Shown in pieces: positions 41,967 to 50,965 of a stretch of DNA of 64,000 nt. The notes under the pieces are model-generated. The model searched no databases. It saw only the letters and a list, made by a program, of their open reading frames with translations, and was not told where the DNA came from. The stretch's first letter is position 1. Every line of letters starts with the position of its first letter. A program made the position numbers and the translations under genes. Source of the DNA: Litorivita sp050633545 (GTDB lineage: Bacteria > Pseudomonadota > Alphaproteobacteria > Rhodobacterales > Rhodobacteraceae); NCBI GenBank assembly GCA_050633545.1, contig JBOEGS010000005.1:1-64000 (forward strand). The letters are read 5' to 3'.

Positions 41967-43502
41967 CTAGTGGACCGAGGCGAACATGATCCCTTCGGCG
42001 GTGGCCTCGGCGGGCGAGAATTCCTCGACGATGCGCCCTTGGCGACACACCAAAATCCGGTCCGAGACCGAGAGGATTTCGGGCAGGTAGGAAGAGATCA
42101 TCACCACTGCGATGCCCTGATCCGCCAGCCGCCCGATCAAAGCGTGGATTTCCGAGATCGCCCCCACATCCACCCCGCGCGTCGGTTCGTCAAAGATCAC
42201 CAATTTGGGCTGTTGCACCAAGGATTTGGCGATCACCACCTTTTGCTGGTTGCCGCCCGACAATTCGATCACCTTGGCGTCGGTGTTGAGCTGGCGCATT
42301 TGCAAGGTCTTGCCCCATTCATCGGCCAGCGCGCGCATTTGCGACAGGTTCACCACGGGTTTCGAGGCGCTATTGCCCGCCAGAAAGCCGTTATAGATGT
42401 TTTCGGCCACGGACATATTCTCGAAAAACCCTTCGACCTTGCGGTCCTCGGTGACATAGACGATGCCGTCCTGGATCGCGGGGCGCGGCACGCGGTAGCG
42501 CACAGAGCGCCCGTCCAGCTTGACCTCGCCGCCGTGGAACATATTGCGTTTGACCACACCGGCGATGATTTTCGCCGTCTCGGTGCGCCCCGATCCGATC
42601 AATCCGAAAATCCCCGTCACCTGCCCTGCGAAAATCGAAAAGGAATTGTTGCGCACGATGCTTTGCATCGACAGGTTCTCGACGCTCAAAATCCGCGCGC
42701 CGCCCTTGCGGATGGTGCGGCTCTCGCCCGCTTTGCCGTAAAGCTCGTCGCTCAATTCGCGCCCGACCATCGCGGCCACCACGCTGTCGCGGTCAAAGCT
42801 GTCGGCGCGGTCGGTGGCGATATGTTGGCCGTCGCGCAAGATCGTGATGCGGTCGGCCTTTTGCAAGGCTTCTTCGAGGGCATGGGTGATAAAGACAATC
42901 CCGACGCCGCGCGCTTTGAGCCGGTCAAGCAGTTGAAAGAAGTGGTGTTTTTCTTCGGGCGTGAGGGTGGCGGTCGGTTCGTCGAAAATGATCACCTGCG
43001 CCTTTTGCACCACCGCGCGGGCGATCTCGACCATCTGTTTTTGCGCCGCGCCCAGCGTGCCGACAAGCATCGCCGGATCGACGCCGAAATTGAGCGATTG
43101 CAAGAATTGCTGCGCCTCGATGTAGAGGCCGCGCAGGCGGTTGAAGACCTTCTCGTTGCCCAAATAGAGGTTTTGAGCCACGGTCAGCGACGGCACCAGC
43201 GATGTCTCTTGATAGACCATCGCCACCCCCGCTTCGAGCGCATCGGCGGGGCATGTGAAACGGGCGGGCACGCCGCTGATTTCGACGCTGCCGTGGGTGG
43301 GATCAACCGCCCCTGCGAGGATTTTGCACAGGGTGGATTTACCCGCGCCATTCTCGCCGAGGAGCGCGTGGATCTCGCCCGCGCGCACGTCGAAATCCAC
43401 ACCGCTGATGGCTTTGACGCCGCGATATTCTTTGGTTGCGCCTTTGGCGGCGGCCAAGGGGGCCGCAGAATGTGCGAGGGGCGCGGTGGAGGACGGGCTC
43501 AT
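41967..43502 (-). CDS. Sugar-type ABC transporter ATPase (RbsA/MglA-like, two ATPase domains)
   Basis: 511 residues with two nucleotide-binding domains. Domain 1 (about 20-260) has Walker A GENGAGKST near 48-56 and a weak signature LGAAQKQMVEIAR. Domain 2 (about 265-500) has a degenerate Walker A in GLIGSGRTETAKI and a full signature LSGGNQQKVVIAKSL with Walker B KLVIFDEPTRGVD. This asymmetric pattern is usual for CUT2 carbohydrate ATPases. The start overlaps the preceding propeller gene by four bases. It is the last gene of the AraC-linked operon and must power both permeases. Confidence 0.93.
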   Translation of the reverse strand: MSPSSTAPLAHSAAPLAAAKGATKEYRGVKAISGVDFDVRAGEIHALLGENGAGKSTLCKILAGAVDPTHGSVEISGVPARFTCPADALEAGVAMVYQETSLVPSLTVAQNLYLGNEKVFNRLRGLYIEAQQFLQSLNFGVDPAMLVGTLGAAQKQMVEIARAVVQKAQVIIFDEPTATLTPEEKHHFFQLLDRLKARGVGIVFITHALEEALQKADRITILRDGQHIATDRADSFDRDSVVAAMVGRELSDELYGKAGESRTIRKGGARILSVENLSMQSIVRNNSFSIFAGQVTGIFGLIGSGRTETAKIIAGVVKRNMFHGGEVKLDGRSVRYRVPRPAIQDGIVYVTEDRKVEGFFENMSVAENIYNGFLAGNSASKPVVNLSQMRALADEWGKTLQMRQLNTDAKVIELSGGNQQKVVIAKSLVQQPKLVIFDEPTRGVDVGAISEIHALIGRLADQGIAVVMISSYLPEILSVSDRILVCRQGRIVEEFSPAEATAEGIMFASVH

Positions 43503-44725
43503 GCTTTTGGCTCCTGTTTGGAGGATTTACGCGCGGGCTTTGCCGCCGGTTTCGCTTTGGACGTTGGTTTGGCCCCTGCTTTAGACGCTGCTTTGGCCTT
43601 CAGCGTGGCGGCGGGCGCAGTTGCTGCTTCGGGCATGCTCTCGGGGGCCAGAACGGCGGCGGGGTTCAGGCGTCCCAATTGCCCGTCGCCCCTGGCCGAG
43701 AAATAAAGCCCTGCCCCCGTCTCGCAGCATGACGTCACCCCGTGCATCGCCCCGTCGGCGCGGCTGTGGTAGCTTTTGAGCGGCAAATCATCCGCCCCCA
43801 ACGCGATGATCAACCCGAAAGAGCGCGTCGGCGCCCAAGGTTTCAAAACGCCCAGTTGTTTGACCGATCCGGCCTGAAGCGGCTCCAAAAATGTGGTGCC
43901 CGAGCGCAGGCTCGGCGCGATCCAATATTGCGGATCGACCTCGTCGATCATCGCGCGGCGGTATTTATCCTCGCGCAGAACAAAGGCGAGCAATTGGCTG
44001 CGCGGGGCGAAGACCGTCACATAGGCCTGCCCGTCGTCCGCGCCCGCGCTGATGCGCCCCGGATATCCGGGAAGATTGCCCAAAACCTCGCGCGGTTTGC
44101 CGCCCTCGACGCCAATGCGCACCAGCCGCGCGCGCCAGCTTTCGGAGACCAGAAGATCATCGCCGCGCAGCGCGATCCCCGCAGGCCATTCGAGGCCCTG
44201 CGCCACGGGCTGCGCCGCGCCTTGGTCCAGATCGATGCGCCAGATCGAGCCGCTGGCACCTTTTTCGAGAAGATCGCGCGGCCATTCGCCCAGCGTGACA
44301 TCTTTGGACCCGTTGGCGACATAAAGCCGGTTGTCCTCGCCAAGCGCGGCGGCGGTCGGGCATGTGATGTGATCGGGCATGGGCGGCAAAGGCACCTGCA
44401 TCGCGTCGATCCCGATTTGCACCAATCCCCCGCCCGCCAGACCTGCGATCATCGCCTCGTTGCTGGGACGCGCGACCAAAAAGGCCACGTCATCGGCCAG
44501 CGTGGCGATGGGATCATCACGGCCAAGGCGGCGGATTTGCGCGCCGGTGCTATAGAAAACCGCATCGCCAAGCGCGCAGATATTGTCGAGTTTCTCGCCG
44601 CTGGCCAATCGCTCGGCGCGGTCGAGCGCCATATTGGGCCTCAAGGCCCCGTCAAGCGCGGGCACGGTGATGGCGTGAGTGCCGCGGCCGAAAAAGCCGT
44701 TCAGCATGCGCGATAGAAAGCTCAT
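43499..44725 (-). CDS. Strictosidine-synthase-like beta-propeller protein (SMP-30/gluconolactonase superfamily)
   Basis: 408 residues with no signal peptide. Residues about 50-345 form a propeller with RLYVANGSKDVTLGEW, GSIWRIDLDQG, GIALRGDDLLVSESWRARLVRI and LGNLPGYPGRIS, matching the strictosidine synthase / lactonase fold. The last 60 residues are an Ala/Lys/Pro-rich, histone H1-like tail. It may be a cytoplasmic lactonase for the imported substrate, but the metal ligands are not obvious. It overlaps the fused permease gene and the ATPase gene by four bases each, so it is tightly coupled to transport. Substrate unknown. Confidence 0.8.
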   Translation of the reverse strand: MSFLSRMLNGFFGRGTHAITVPALDGALRPNMALDRAERLASGEKLDNICALGDAVFYSTGAQIRRLGRDDPIATLADDVAFLVARPSNEAMIAGLAGGGLVQIGIDAMQVPLPPMPDHITCPTAAALGEDNRLYVANGSKDVTLGEWPRDLLEKGASGSIWRIDLDQGAAQPVAQGLEWPAGIALRGDDLLVSESWRARLVRIGVEGGKPREVLGNLPGYPGRISAGADDGQAYVTVFAPRSQLLAFVLREDKYRRAMIDEVDPQYWIAPSLRSGTTFLEPLQAGSVKQLGVLKPWAPTRSFGLIIALGADDLPLKSYHSRADGAMHGVTSCCETGAGLYFSARGDGQLGRLNPAAVLAPESMPEAATAPAATLKAKAASKAGAKPTSKAKPAAKPARKSSKQEPKA

Positions 44726-46845
44726 GACTTGTCCCCCCAATAGGATACGGGTCCGGTCCAATTGGCATTGGCGTCTTTCAATTTGAGCCGTCCAATGCGG
44801 TTGTTGGTGATGCCGCCAAGGTAGAGATAGCCCTTGTGCTCGCGCATCGAGGTGATCATCGGGTGGCTCTGCCCGCCTTGATCCCAAAGCGATTCCAATA
44901 TGTTACCCGCATCATCAAAGCGCAGGATGCAGCCGGTGTTGATATTGGGGAAAAGCCATTCATCGGCGGCCACACGGCGCGCCATACGGCGGCGAAAGGA
45001 CGGCATACGCATCGCCAGATCCTGCGTCGGGGTGCGGATACCGGCGAGAGCCAGCCAATAGGTGCCGTCCGAGGCGCGGTTGATATTGTCCGGAAATCCG
45101 GGAAGATTGGGGATCACATCTTCGATCTGTCCCTTTTTCGGCCCCTCCAGCCAATAGCGCGACACCCGCGCCGCCCATGTTTCGGCAAAGAGGAAGCTCT
45201 TGCCGTCATGGGCCATGCAAATCCCGTTGGGGAAAATGCGGTTGCGGATCAACGTATGGGTCTGGTCGGTCTTGGGATCATAGCAAATGATCCGCCCGTT
45301 GCCGCGCCCTTCAAGGCTGTCGACGGGCCATTCCTCCATCTCGTAGCGCACGGTGGCCTCGGAGAAATAGATTTTGCCATCCGGCGCGATATCAAGGTCA
45401 TCGGCCAGTTTGAGGCGGCTGTCGTCGATCACCGACAGGCGCGTGCGCCCCGTCTCGTCGGTCAGCTTTTTAATCTCGCGCTCGGGCGTGACCGCATAAA
45501 GCCCCATGCCGCCGATACAGACCACAAGGTTGTCATCGGCATCAAAGGCCATGCCGAGCGGGCGCCCGCCGACATGGGCGAAAATCTCGTGTTGGGTGTA
45601 ATCGGGAGCAAGGAAGCGCACGATATCGCCATGGCGCGAGCCGCAATAAAGGTGGTCATCGCGGTCAAGGATCACATCCTCGGGGCCTTCGATCTCGTCA
45701 AGCCCGATGGCCTCGACCCCGCGCAGCGCATCGTTGAGCGCATAGGCAGTGCCCGCGCCGCGATCGGTTTCGGGCGGCTCGGCCAGCTTGAGATAGGTCG
45801 GCGCCACATAGACCGAGGACAAAAGTTTGTGCCGGTTCTTTACCCAGCGCACGTCGATGGCCACGGCCAAAAGCAACACAAGGCCCAGCCCCACCGAAGA
45901 GGCCCCCGAAGGCAGGCCCATGCGCACCAATCCGTTGACCAAAAGCAAAACCGCCAGACCGCCGATCAACGCCTTGGCAATCGAGCCGCGCCCGCCGCCC
46001 AAGGAGTTGCCGCCCAGAACCGCCGCCGTCAGCGCCATGATCTCCAGCCCCATGCCGGTGTCCGATCCCGCCCCGCCCAAACGCGAGGCGAACAAAAGCC
46101 CCGCCAGCGCGGCCAGAAAGCCGGAGGTCACATAGGTCAGGCAGACGATGCGCGGCACCGCCAGTCCCATGTTATGGGCCGAGCGGCGCGAGCCGCCGAC
46201 CGCCATGATGCGCCAACCGATGCGCAAACGGGTAAAGACGATATGCAGCGCCAAAGCGATGAGCGAGAGGATCAAGAAGCTGACCGGAAGGCCCATGACC
46301 GACCCCTCGCCCATGAAATACCACGGGTCGCTGTCGATAAAGCTGCCTGCGATGGCGACCGAATATTTGAGCAGCATCAGATCGACAATCGAGCGCAGGA
46401 TGATCAGCGTCACCAATGTGGTCAAAAACGCGCGCAACTTGAAATAGCCGATCAATATCCCGTTCACGAGCCCCGCCGAGGCACCGATGGCAAGCACCGT
46501 CGGCACCACCGCCCAAAGCGGCCACTGCGCAATCCCGAGCAGCGCCAGCGCCGTCAGATTGGCCAAAGCATAGACCGAAGAGACGCTCAAATCGATGCCG
46601 CCGCCGACCAGAACCACCATCATCGCGATGGTCACAAGGCCGAACTCGCCATATTGGCGCGCCGTGTCCGAGATGTTCAGCGGGGTATAGAAATTGGCAA
46701 CCAATTGCCCCAGAACCACGATCAGGATCAGCAGCAAAAAGAACGGAATGGCGTTGTCGGACCAGCGTTTGGTCAAGACCTCGCCCAGCAGATGGTCGGG
46801 GATCAAACGATAGCGCAGCTTGGTGGCGGCTTCGGAAAAGCTCAT
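44722..46845 (-). CDS. ABC transporter permease (RbsC-like) fused to a C-terminal strictosidine-synthase-like beta-propeller
   Basis: 707 residues. Residues 1-340 are an RbsC-type CUT2 permease with GGGIDLSVSSVYAL near 80-93, the GLVNGILIGYFKLRAFLTTL segment and GGNSLGGGRGSI near 265-280. Residues about 375-707 are a propeller: GPEDVILDRDDHLYCG, DDLDIAPDGKIYFSEA, FPNGICMAHDGKSFLFAE, RYWLEGPKKG and LPGFPDNINRASDGTYW are strictosidine synthase / APMAP signatures. The junction follows the last membrane helix and the positive segment RWVKNRHK, so the propeller should be cytoplasmic. The reading frame is continuous with no sign of a frameshift. Start chosen at 46845; the in-frame upstream ATG at 46953 gives an unrelated leader. 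Confidence 0.88.
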   Translation of the reverse strand: MSFSEAATKLRYRLIPDHLLGEVLTKRWSDNAIPFFLLLILIVVLGQLVANFYTPLNISDTARQYGEFGLVTIAMMVVLVGGGIDLSVSSVYALANLTALALLGIAQWPLWAVVPTVLAIGASAGLVNGILIGYFKLRAFLTTLVTLIILRSIVDLMLLKYSVAIAGSFIDSDPWYFMGEGSVMGLPVSFLILSLIALALHIVFTRLRIGWRIMAVGGSRRSAHNMGLAVPRIVCLTYVTSGFLAALAGLLFASRLGGAGSDTGMGLEIMALTAAVLGGNSLGGGRGSIAKALIGGLAVLLLVNGLVRMGLPSGASSVGLGLVLLLAVAIDVRWVKNRHKLLSSVYVAPTYLKLAEPPETDRGAGTAYALNDALRGVEAIGLDEIEGPEDVILDRDDHLYCGSRHGDIVRFLAPDYTQHEIFAHVGGRPLGMAFDADDNLVVCIGGMGLYAVTPEREIKKLTDETGRTRLSVIDDSRLKLADDLDIAPDGKIYFSEATVRYEMEEWPVDSLEGRGNGRIICYDPKTDQTHTLIRNRIFPNGICMAHDGKSFLFAETWAARVSRYWLEGPKKGQIEDVIPNLPGFPDNINRASDGTYWLALAGIRTPTQDLAMRMPSFRRRMARRVAADEWLFPNINTGCILRFDDAGNILESLWDQGGQSHPMITSMREHKGYLYLGGITNNRIGRLKLKDANANWTGPVSYWGDKS

Positions 46846-46959
46846 GAATAATGTCGTCCGCAATTCGAGTTCAGGGACAGCGCGCGCCGCAGACGGGCGC
46901 GGCGCGCGCTGCAATGTCCTAAGGCCCTGCCGCCAAAAGCTGCGGCAGGGCAAAGACGA

Positions 46960-47955
46960 TTATTCCAAAGTGTCGATGGTCCAGCAGGAGGAGCCATTCA
47001 TCGTCTTTTTGGTGATCGTCTTTGTCGGGCTGTAGAGCGCCACTTTGGTTTCGCCAGCGGGTGTTTTTTGCTGGATCAAGGTGCGGATCATGGTGTTGAG
47101 ATCATTGCCTTGGGTCGGCACATCATAAGAGATCACTACGTCAAACAGGCCGGTTTCGATATTGTCACAGGCCATTTTCGCCCCGCCGCCCGAGGTGATC
47201 AGATGCACATCGGTTTTATCCGCTTCCTTGAGCGCCGCCGCCGTGCCGGTGTCCATCACGTCCCAAAACCCGATGGAGCCGCATAGATCGGGGTGCTGCT
47301 GGATGACGGTGGCGGTCACATTGCGCGCCTTGGTCGCGTCCCAATCAGCCGCCTGGTTCGAGACGACTTCGATTTCGGGATGCTGCGAGAGGACATTCTC
47401 GACGCCCTTCATCGTATAGGCCGAAGCCGCGGCAGTCAGAACGCCTTGGACGATCTGGATCTTCTTCGACGTGCCTTCACCGCACAGGGCCACGGCGGCG
47501 CGGGCCTGCTCTTCGCCGATGCCGACCCAATCGGCGCCGACATAGGCATCGGTGCTATAAGAAGATTTCATATTGACCTGAAGCACCTTGATGCCGGCCT
47601 TTTCGGCCTTTTTCAAAAGCCGCGCATAGGATTGCACATCGGGGTTATGCACGACCATCACGTCGGGCTTTTCGCCGATCAAGGAGGTGATCGCTTGCGA
47701 GCCGACATCAGAGGACCATTGCGCATCGCGGATGATGAAATCCATGCCCAGCTTGTCGGCCTCGCGCTTCATCATTTTCGCCCAACCTTCGGTCAGATCG
47801 ATGCCCATGGAGGCGGGCACAAAGGCGATGGTCTTGCCTTTGAATTCGTCAAAATAGGCGGCGCGCGACGGATCGTCGATGCCTTGGGCCGATGCGCCAA
47901 AGGGCAACAGGGCCAGCGCCGCAGCGCCAATTGTTTTCAATGCTTTAGGTGTCAT
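46960..47955 (-). CDS. Sugar-type ABC transporter substrate-binding protein (RbsB-like)
   Basis: 331 residues with a signal peptide (MTPKALKTIGAAALALLPFGASA, cleavage after ASA). The mature part is a Peripla_BP_4 type I fold: KTIAFVPASMGIDLTEGWAKMM near the N-terminus, VVHNPDVQSYARLLKKAEKAGIKV mid-protein. Family members bind sugars, sugar acids or polyols. Three Cys in the mature region (in ALCGEG, DLCGSI, MACDNI) may matter in the periplasm. It lies 64 bases after the first permease gene. Confidence 0.9.
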   Translation of the reverse strand: MTPKALKTIGAAALALLPFGASAQGIDDPSRAAYFDEFKGKTIAFVPASMGIDLTEGWAKMMKREADKLGMDFIIRDAQWSSDVGSQAITSLIGEKPDVMVVHNPDVQSYARLLKKAEKAGIKVLQVNMKSSYSTDAYVGADWVGIGEEQARAAVALCGEGTSKKIQIVQGVLTAAASAYTMKGVENVLSQHPEIEVVSNQAADWDATKARNVTATVIQQHPDLCGSIGFWDVMDTGTAAALKEADKTDVHLITSGGGAKMACDNIETGLFDVVISYDVPTQGNDLNTMIRTLIQQKTPAGETKVALYSPTKTITKKTMNGSSCWTIDTLE

Positions 47956-48019
47956 AGGTGGTCTCCTCCACTGGTGTAAATTGTCTGTTGGTTGATTGGC
48001 GCGCTCTTATGCGGCGCGC

Positions 48020-48997
48020 TCAGATGTCGCCTTGCTGCGCGGTTTGTTCGTCGCGCGGGTTCAAGAGGCTGTCGATCACAATCGCGGCCAAAAGCAGGCC
48101 GGATTTAACGATATTCTGGGTGGTGTATTGCACGTCGAGAATGGTCATGCCGTTGATCAGAATGCCGATCAAAAGCGTGCCGACGACCACATTGCGGATC
48201 GAGCCGCGCCCGCCCGACAGGCCGATGCCGCCGATGACCACCACGAGGATCACGTCATAGACCATGTTCGACAGGGCCATGCGGGTATTCATTTGCGCGA
48301 CCGACGCGGCGGTGATCAATCCGGCGCCATAGCCGATGCAGGCGGAAATCAGATATTGCATGACAACCGTCGGGCGCACCGGAATGCCGGTGATGCGCGC
48401 CGCCGCAGGGTTGTCGCCGATCGAGAAAATGAACCACCCGCGCCGTGTTTTGCGCAAGAACAGATGGCCCAAGATGGCGACCAAGGCAAAGGCGATCACC
48501 GGCACCGGCACGCCCAACACCCGACCGCTTCCGAGCCAGCGCAGCGGCTCTGCGGCGGGCGGCATATAGACGACCTCGAGGTTGATCACCCCAAGCTTGA
48601 CCGCACCGTAAGCCAGCGTCCCCATGGCCATGGTGGCAAAAAGCGCGGGAATTTCCACATAGGCGACCATCACGCCGCTGAGCAATCCGACCGTCAGCGC
48701 GCAGGCCAGCCCGATCATCAATCCGGTATAAAGGCTCGCCCCGTCGGCCACCGATTGCAGCATCCACGCCGAGGCCATGGCCAGCACCGTGACAATCGCC
48801 AAATCGATGCCCCGACCGATCACGACAATCGCCATGGCGACCCCCAAAATCCCCAAGGTCGACACCCCGCGCAGCAATGCCAGCACATTATCCGAGGTCA
48901 AGAACCCATTGGTCACAATAGAAAAAATGAAAAACAAAGCCACAGCAATGAGAAATACAATCTTCTCCTGCGTGAACCATCCCGCATGGCGTTTCAT
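48020..48997 (-). CDS. Sugar-type ABC transporter permease (RbsC-like)
   Basis: 325 residues, all membrane helices, with the CUT2 signatures IGRGIDLAIVTVLAMASAW near 60-78 and VVIGGIGLSGGRGSIRNVVVG near 255-275. No propeller is attached. It is the first gene of the operon and is divergent from the AraC regulator. With the fused permease at 44722 it could form a heterodimeric channel served by the one ATPase gene. Confidence 0.92.
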   Translation of the reverse strand: MKRHAGWFTQEKIVFLIAVALFFIFSIVTNGFLTSDNVLALLRGVSTLGILGVAMAIVVIGRGIDLAIVTVLAMASAWMLQSVADGASLYTGLMIGLACALTVGLLSGVMVAYVEIPALFATMAMGTLAYGAVKLGVINLEVVYMPPAAEPLRWLGSGRVLGVPVPVIAFALVAILGHLFLRKTRRGWFIFSIGDNPAAARITGIPVRPTVVMQYLISACIGYGAGLITAASVAQMNTRMALSNMVYDVILVVVIGGIGLSGGRGSIRNVVVGTLLIGILINGMTILDVQYTTQNIVKSGLLLAAIVIDSLLNPRDEQTAQQGDI

Positions 48998-49272
48998 AAG
49001 TCGGTCTCCCCCCGTGCCTACCCTTGCATGGCCGCTCTTGTGCGGGCGGCCTCATGCAGCGTTGGCTGGCGAGTAGTGAGCGGATTTTTACCCGGCGCGT
49101 CTTGCGTGACAGTGCAGAGTTTTATCACGAGCGCGCAAAGCCCCGAATTAATCATTACAAATAGGCTTCCCTGCGCCGCTTTTTTATGGAAGGCTTTTGC
49201 GCAGGCCGAAACGCGGACCGCTTCTGGGGAGAAATGCGGGCGTTTTGAGCCAAAAATGGGGGGAGGAACCGG

Positions 49273-50217
49273 ATGGAGGTTCTATTTGATACGGCGCATT
49301 TGGCCGGTGCCAAAAGAGGTGCGGGTTGGATCGAGGCGCTTTGCGGCAACTACGTCAATGTGGATGCAAAGCTTGATGCGCCGGACGATTATATCGGCTC
49401 GATCAAACAGGCCAGTTTTGGCACGGTGAACCTGTCGGAAACCTTGGGCGGACGGCAAAGGATTTCGCGCACCCGTCACCATTTGTGCCATATCGACAAG
49501 GATTGTTACTACTTCCAACTGCCCCATAATGGCGTGCTCGGTGTCCGACAGCATGGCGCGGAATACCCCAGCAGCGGCGCGATGGCCTGCCTCTATTCCG
49601 CCTCCGAACCTTACGAGCTTGATTGCACGGGGTTGATCCGCTCGAATTTCATCGAAATCTCGCGTAGCGCTCTTGAGGCGCGCCTCGACGGGACGCTTCC
49701 GGTCAATCGCGCCGTGGCCACCGGCACCGGCATGGGGCGGGTTCTGGCGGATTTCCTGCTCTCCACCGCCCGCGAAAGCAGCAATATGAGACAAGAGCAG
49801 CGCGACGAGATGGGGGATGATATTCTCAACCTTCTGGCGCTGGCCCTGCGTGCCGCCCCCGATGAGGCAGGCGAAGGCGAGCAGCATGCGCTGCAAACCA
49901 CGCGGCTACGCACGATCAAGGCCTATATCGACGCGCACTCTCACGACCCCCTGCTCGGCCCGCGCCAGATTGCGGCGCAAAACGGCATTTCCCTGCGCTA
50001 TCTGCACGGGCTGTTTGCGGGCGAGGATCAAACCGTCTGCGAGTATCTGTGGATGCGGCGCCTGCACAATTGCTATGCCGCGCTGGAACGCGCCGAGCGC
50101 AAGATAAGCCTCACCGAGCTGGCCTTTTCCAACGGATTCAACAGCTCGTCGCATTTTTCGTCGATGTTTCGCGCCAAATTCGGCCTCAAGCCCAGCGAGC
50201 TTTTACGTCGCAATTAG
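49273..50217 (+). CDS. AraC-family transcriptional regulator
   Basis: 314 residues: an N-terminal AraC_binding_2-like domain (about 1-185) and a C-terminal pair of helix-turn-helix motifs (about 215-312, with LGPRQIAAQNGISLRYLHGLF and ISLTELAFSNGFNSSSHFSSMFR). GGGGGGAGGAA precedes the ATG. It is divergent from the propeller-transporter operon across a 275-base gap and is its likely activator, with the transported compound as effector. Confidence 0.92.
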   Translation: MEVLFDTAHLAGAKRGAGWIEALCGNYVNVDAKLDAPDDYIGSIKQASFGTVNLSETLGGRQRISRTRHHLCHIDKDCYYFQLPHNGVLGVRQHGAEYPSSGAMACLYSASEPYELDCTGLIRSNFIEISRSALEARLDGTLPVNRAVATGTGMGRVLADFLLSTARESSNMRQEQRDEMGDDILNLLALALRAAPDEAGEGEQHALQTTRLRTIKAYIDAHSHDPLLGPRQIAAQNGISLRYLHGLFAGEDQTVCEYLWMRRLHNCYAALERAERKISLTELAFSNGFNSSSHFSSMFRAKFGLKPSELLRRN

Positions 50218-50274
50218 GCCATAGAGGGCTCAACACAGCGCGGTATCTTGCGATGTTCCAAATATTGAAGTGAT

Positions 50275-50351
50275 TGGCGCACCCACCAGGATTCGAACCT
50301 GGGACCTCTGCCTTCGGAGGGCAGCGCTCTATCCAGCTGAGCTATGGGTGC
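50275..50351 (-). tRNA. tRNA-Arg (anticodon CCG), CCA encoded
   Basis: Reading leftward: acceptor GCACCCA pairs with TGGGTGC, D arm GCTC/GAGC, anticodon stem CTGCC/GGCAG with loop CTCCGAA (anticodon CCG), T stem CCAGG/CCTGG around TTCGAAT, discriminator G, then CCA. All four arms are perfect. It reads the CGG arginine codon. Encoded CCA is common but not universal in bacteria. Flanked by the AraC gene and the PaaI-TetR operon. Confidence 0.97.
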
Positions 50352-50359
50352 CTGCGGCC

Positions 50360-50389
50360 TCTATATGGGAAGCCGCGAGGCTCTGCAAA
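50360..50389 (-). promoter_or_regulatory. Likely promoter of the tRNA-Arg gene
   Basis: Leftward TTTGCA (50384-50389) and TATAGA (50360-50365) are 18 bases apart, with the -10 box ending eight bases before the tRNA 5' end. The -10 matches the consensus at five of six bases. Confidence 0.5.
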
Positions 50390-50456
50390 TGCTTTTGACA
50401 GACGATTTCGGGCGGCAGAGCATCGCTCTGTGACGTAACGGAAATCGGCTTGGAGA

Positions 50457-50501
50457 TTGACGCGCCGGCCCCGCATGCGCAGCATTAGACCGATTGGTCT
50501 A
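50457..50501 (+). promoter_or_regulatory. Promoter and TetR operator of the PaaI-TetR operon
   Basis: A -35-like TTGACG (50457-50462) is followed about 17 bases on by a weak -10 (CAGCAT, 50480-50485). Immediately after it lies TAGACC-GATT-GGTCTA (50486-50501), a perfect palindrome covering the expected transcription start, 20 bases before the PaaI ATG. This is the form of operator known for LmrA/YxaF-type TetR repressors, and the second gene of the operon encodes one. Confidence 0.7.
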
Positions 50502-50521
50502 GTGGCTTTAGGAGAGAGAAG

Positions 50522-50965
50522 ATGCGCGAATATTCAGACCCCGTTATGGAAGCGCGACTTAGAAAAGCGTCGAAAGCCCAAGGGTTTAACCAATGGTTCG
50601 GGCTTGATTGCATTGCTGCGGGCGGCGGCGAGGTGGAATTGGAGGTCGATCTGCGCGAGGATCACAAACAGCACCACGGATATGTCCATGGCGGGGTCGT
50701 CTCTTCCATGGCTGATACCGCCGCCGCTTGGGCCGCCGCCACCTATCGCGGCGATGATGTGGTGACCTCGAATTTCACCTTTCATTTTCTCGCCCCTGCC
50801 GTCGGCGATAAGCTGCGCGCCCATGCGCGGGTTTTGCGCGGCGGGCGCAGCCAGATCACCGTCGAGGCACAGGTTTTCGCGCTGGATGGCGGTGGTGCGG
50901 AAAAACTTGTTGGGGCCGGACTTGCCGCCATCGCGGTTTTGCCGCAAAAATTGACCGATGATTGA
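50522..50965 (+). CDS. PaaI-family hotdog thioesterase
   Basis: 147 residues, a single hotdog domain (about 30-140) with HHGYVHGGVVSSMADTAAAWAA, in which HGG and the following Asp belong to the active site of PaaI/YbaW thioesterases. It hydrolyses acyl- or aryl-CoA esters. The AGGAGAGAG element precedes the ATG. It overlaps the TetR gene by eight bases, and the TetR-type operator lies just upstream, so its expression is probably derepressed by an acyl-CoA or aromatic ligand. Confidence 0.88.
   Translation: MREYSDPVMEARLRKASKAQGFNQWFGLDCIAAGGGEVELEVDLREDHKQHHGYVHGGVVSSMADTAAAWAAATYRGDDVVTSNFTFHFLAPAVGDKLRAHARVLRGGRSQITVEAQVFALDGGGAEKLVGAGLAAIAVLPQKLTDD

Noticed and set aside
44836..46851. A 671-codon open frame on the + strand opposite the fused permease gene
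   Set aside because: It is rich in His, Arg and Gln without domains, as expected for an antisense shadow of a GC-rich gene; the minus-strand frame has full family motifs.
50275..50351. tRNA-Arg as an integration site of a genomic island
   Set aside because: No integrase, no direct repeat of the tRNA 3' end and no composition break were noticed nearby.
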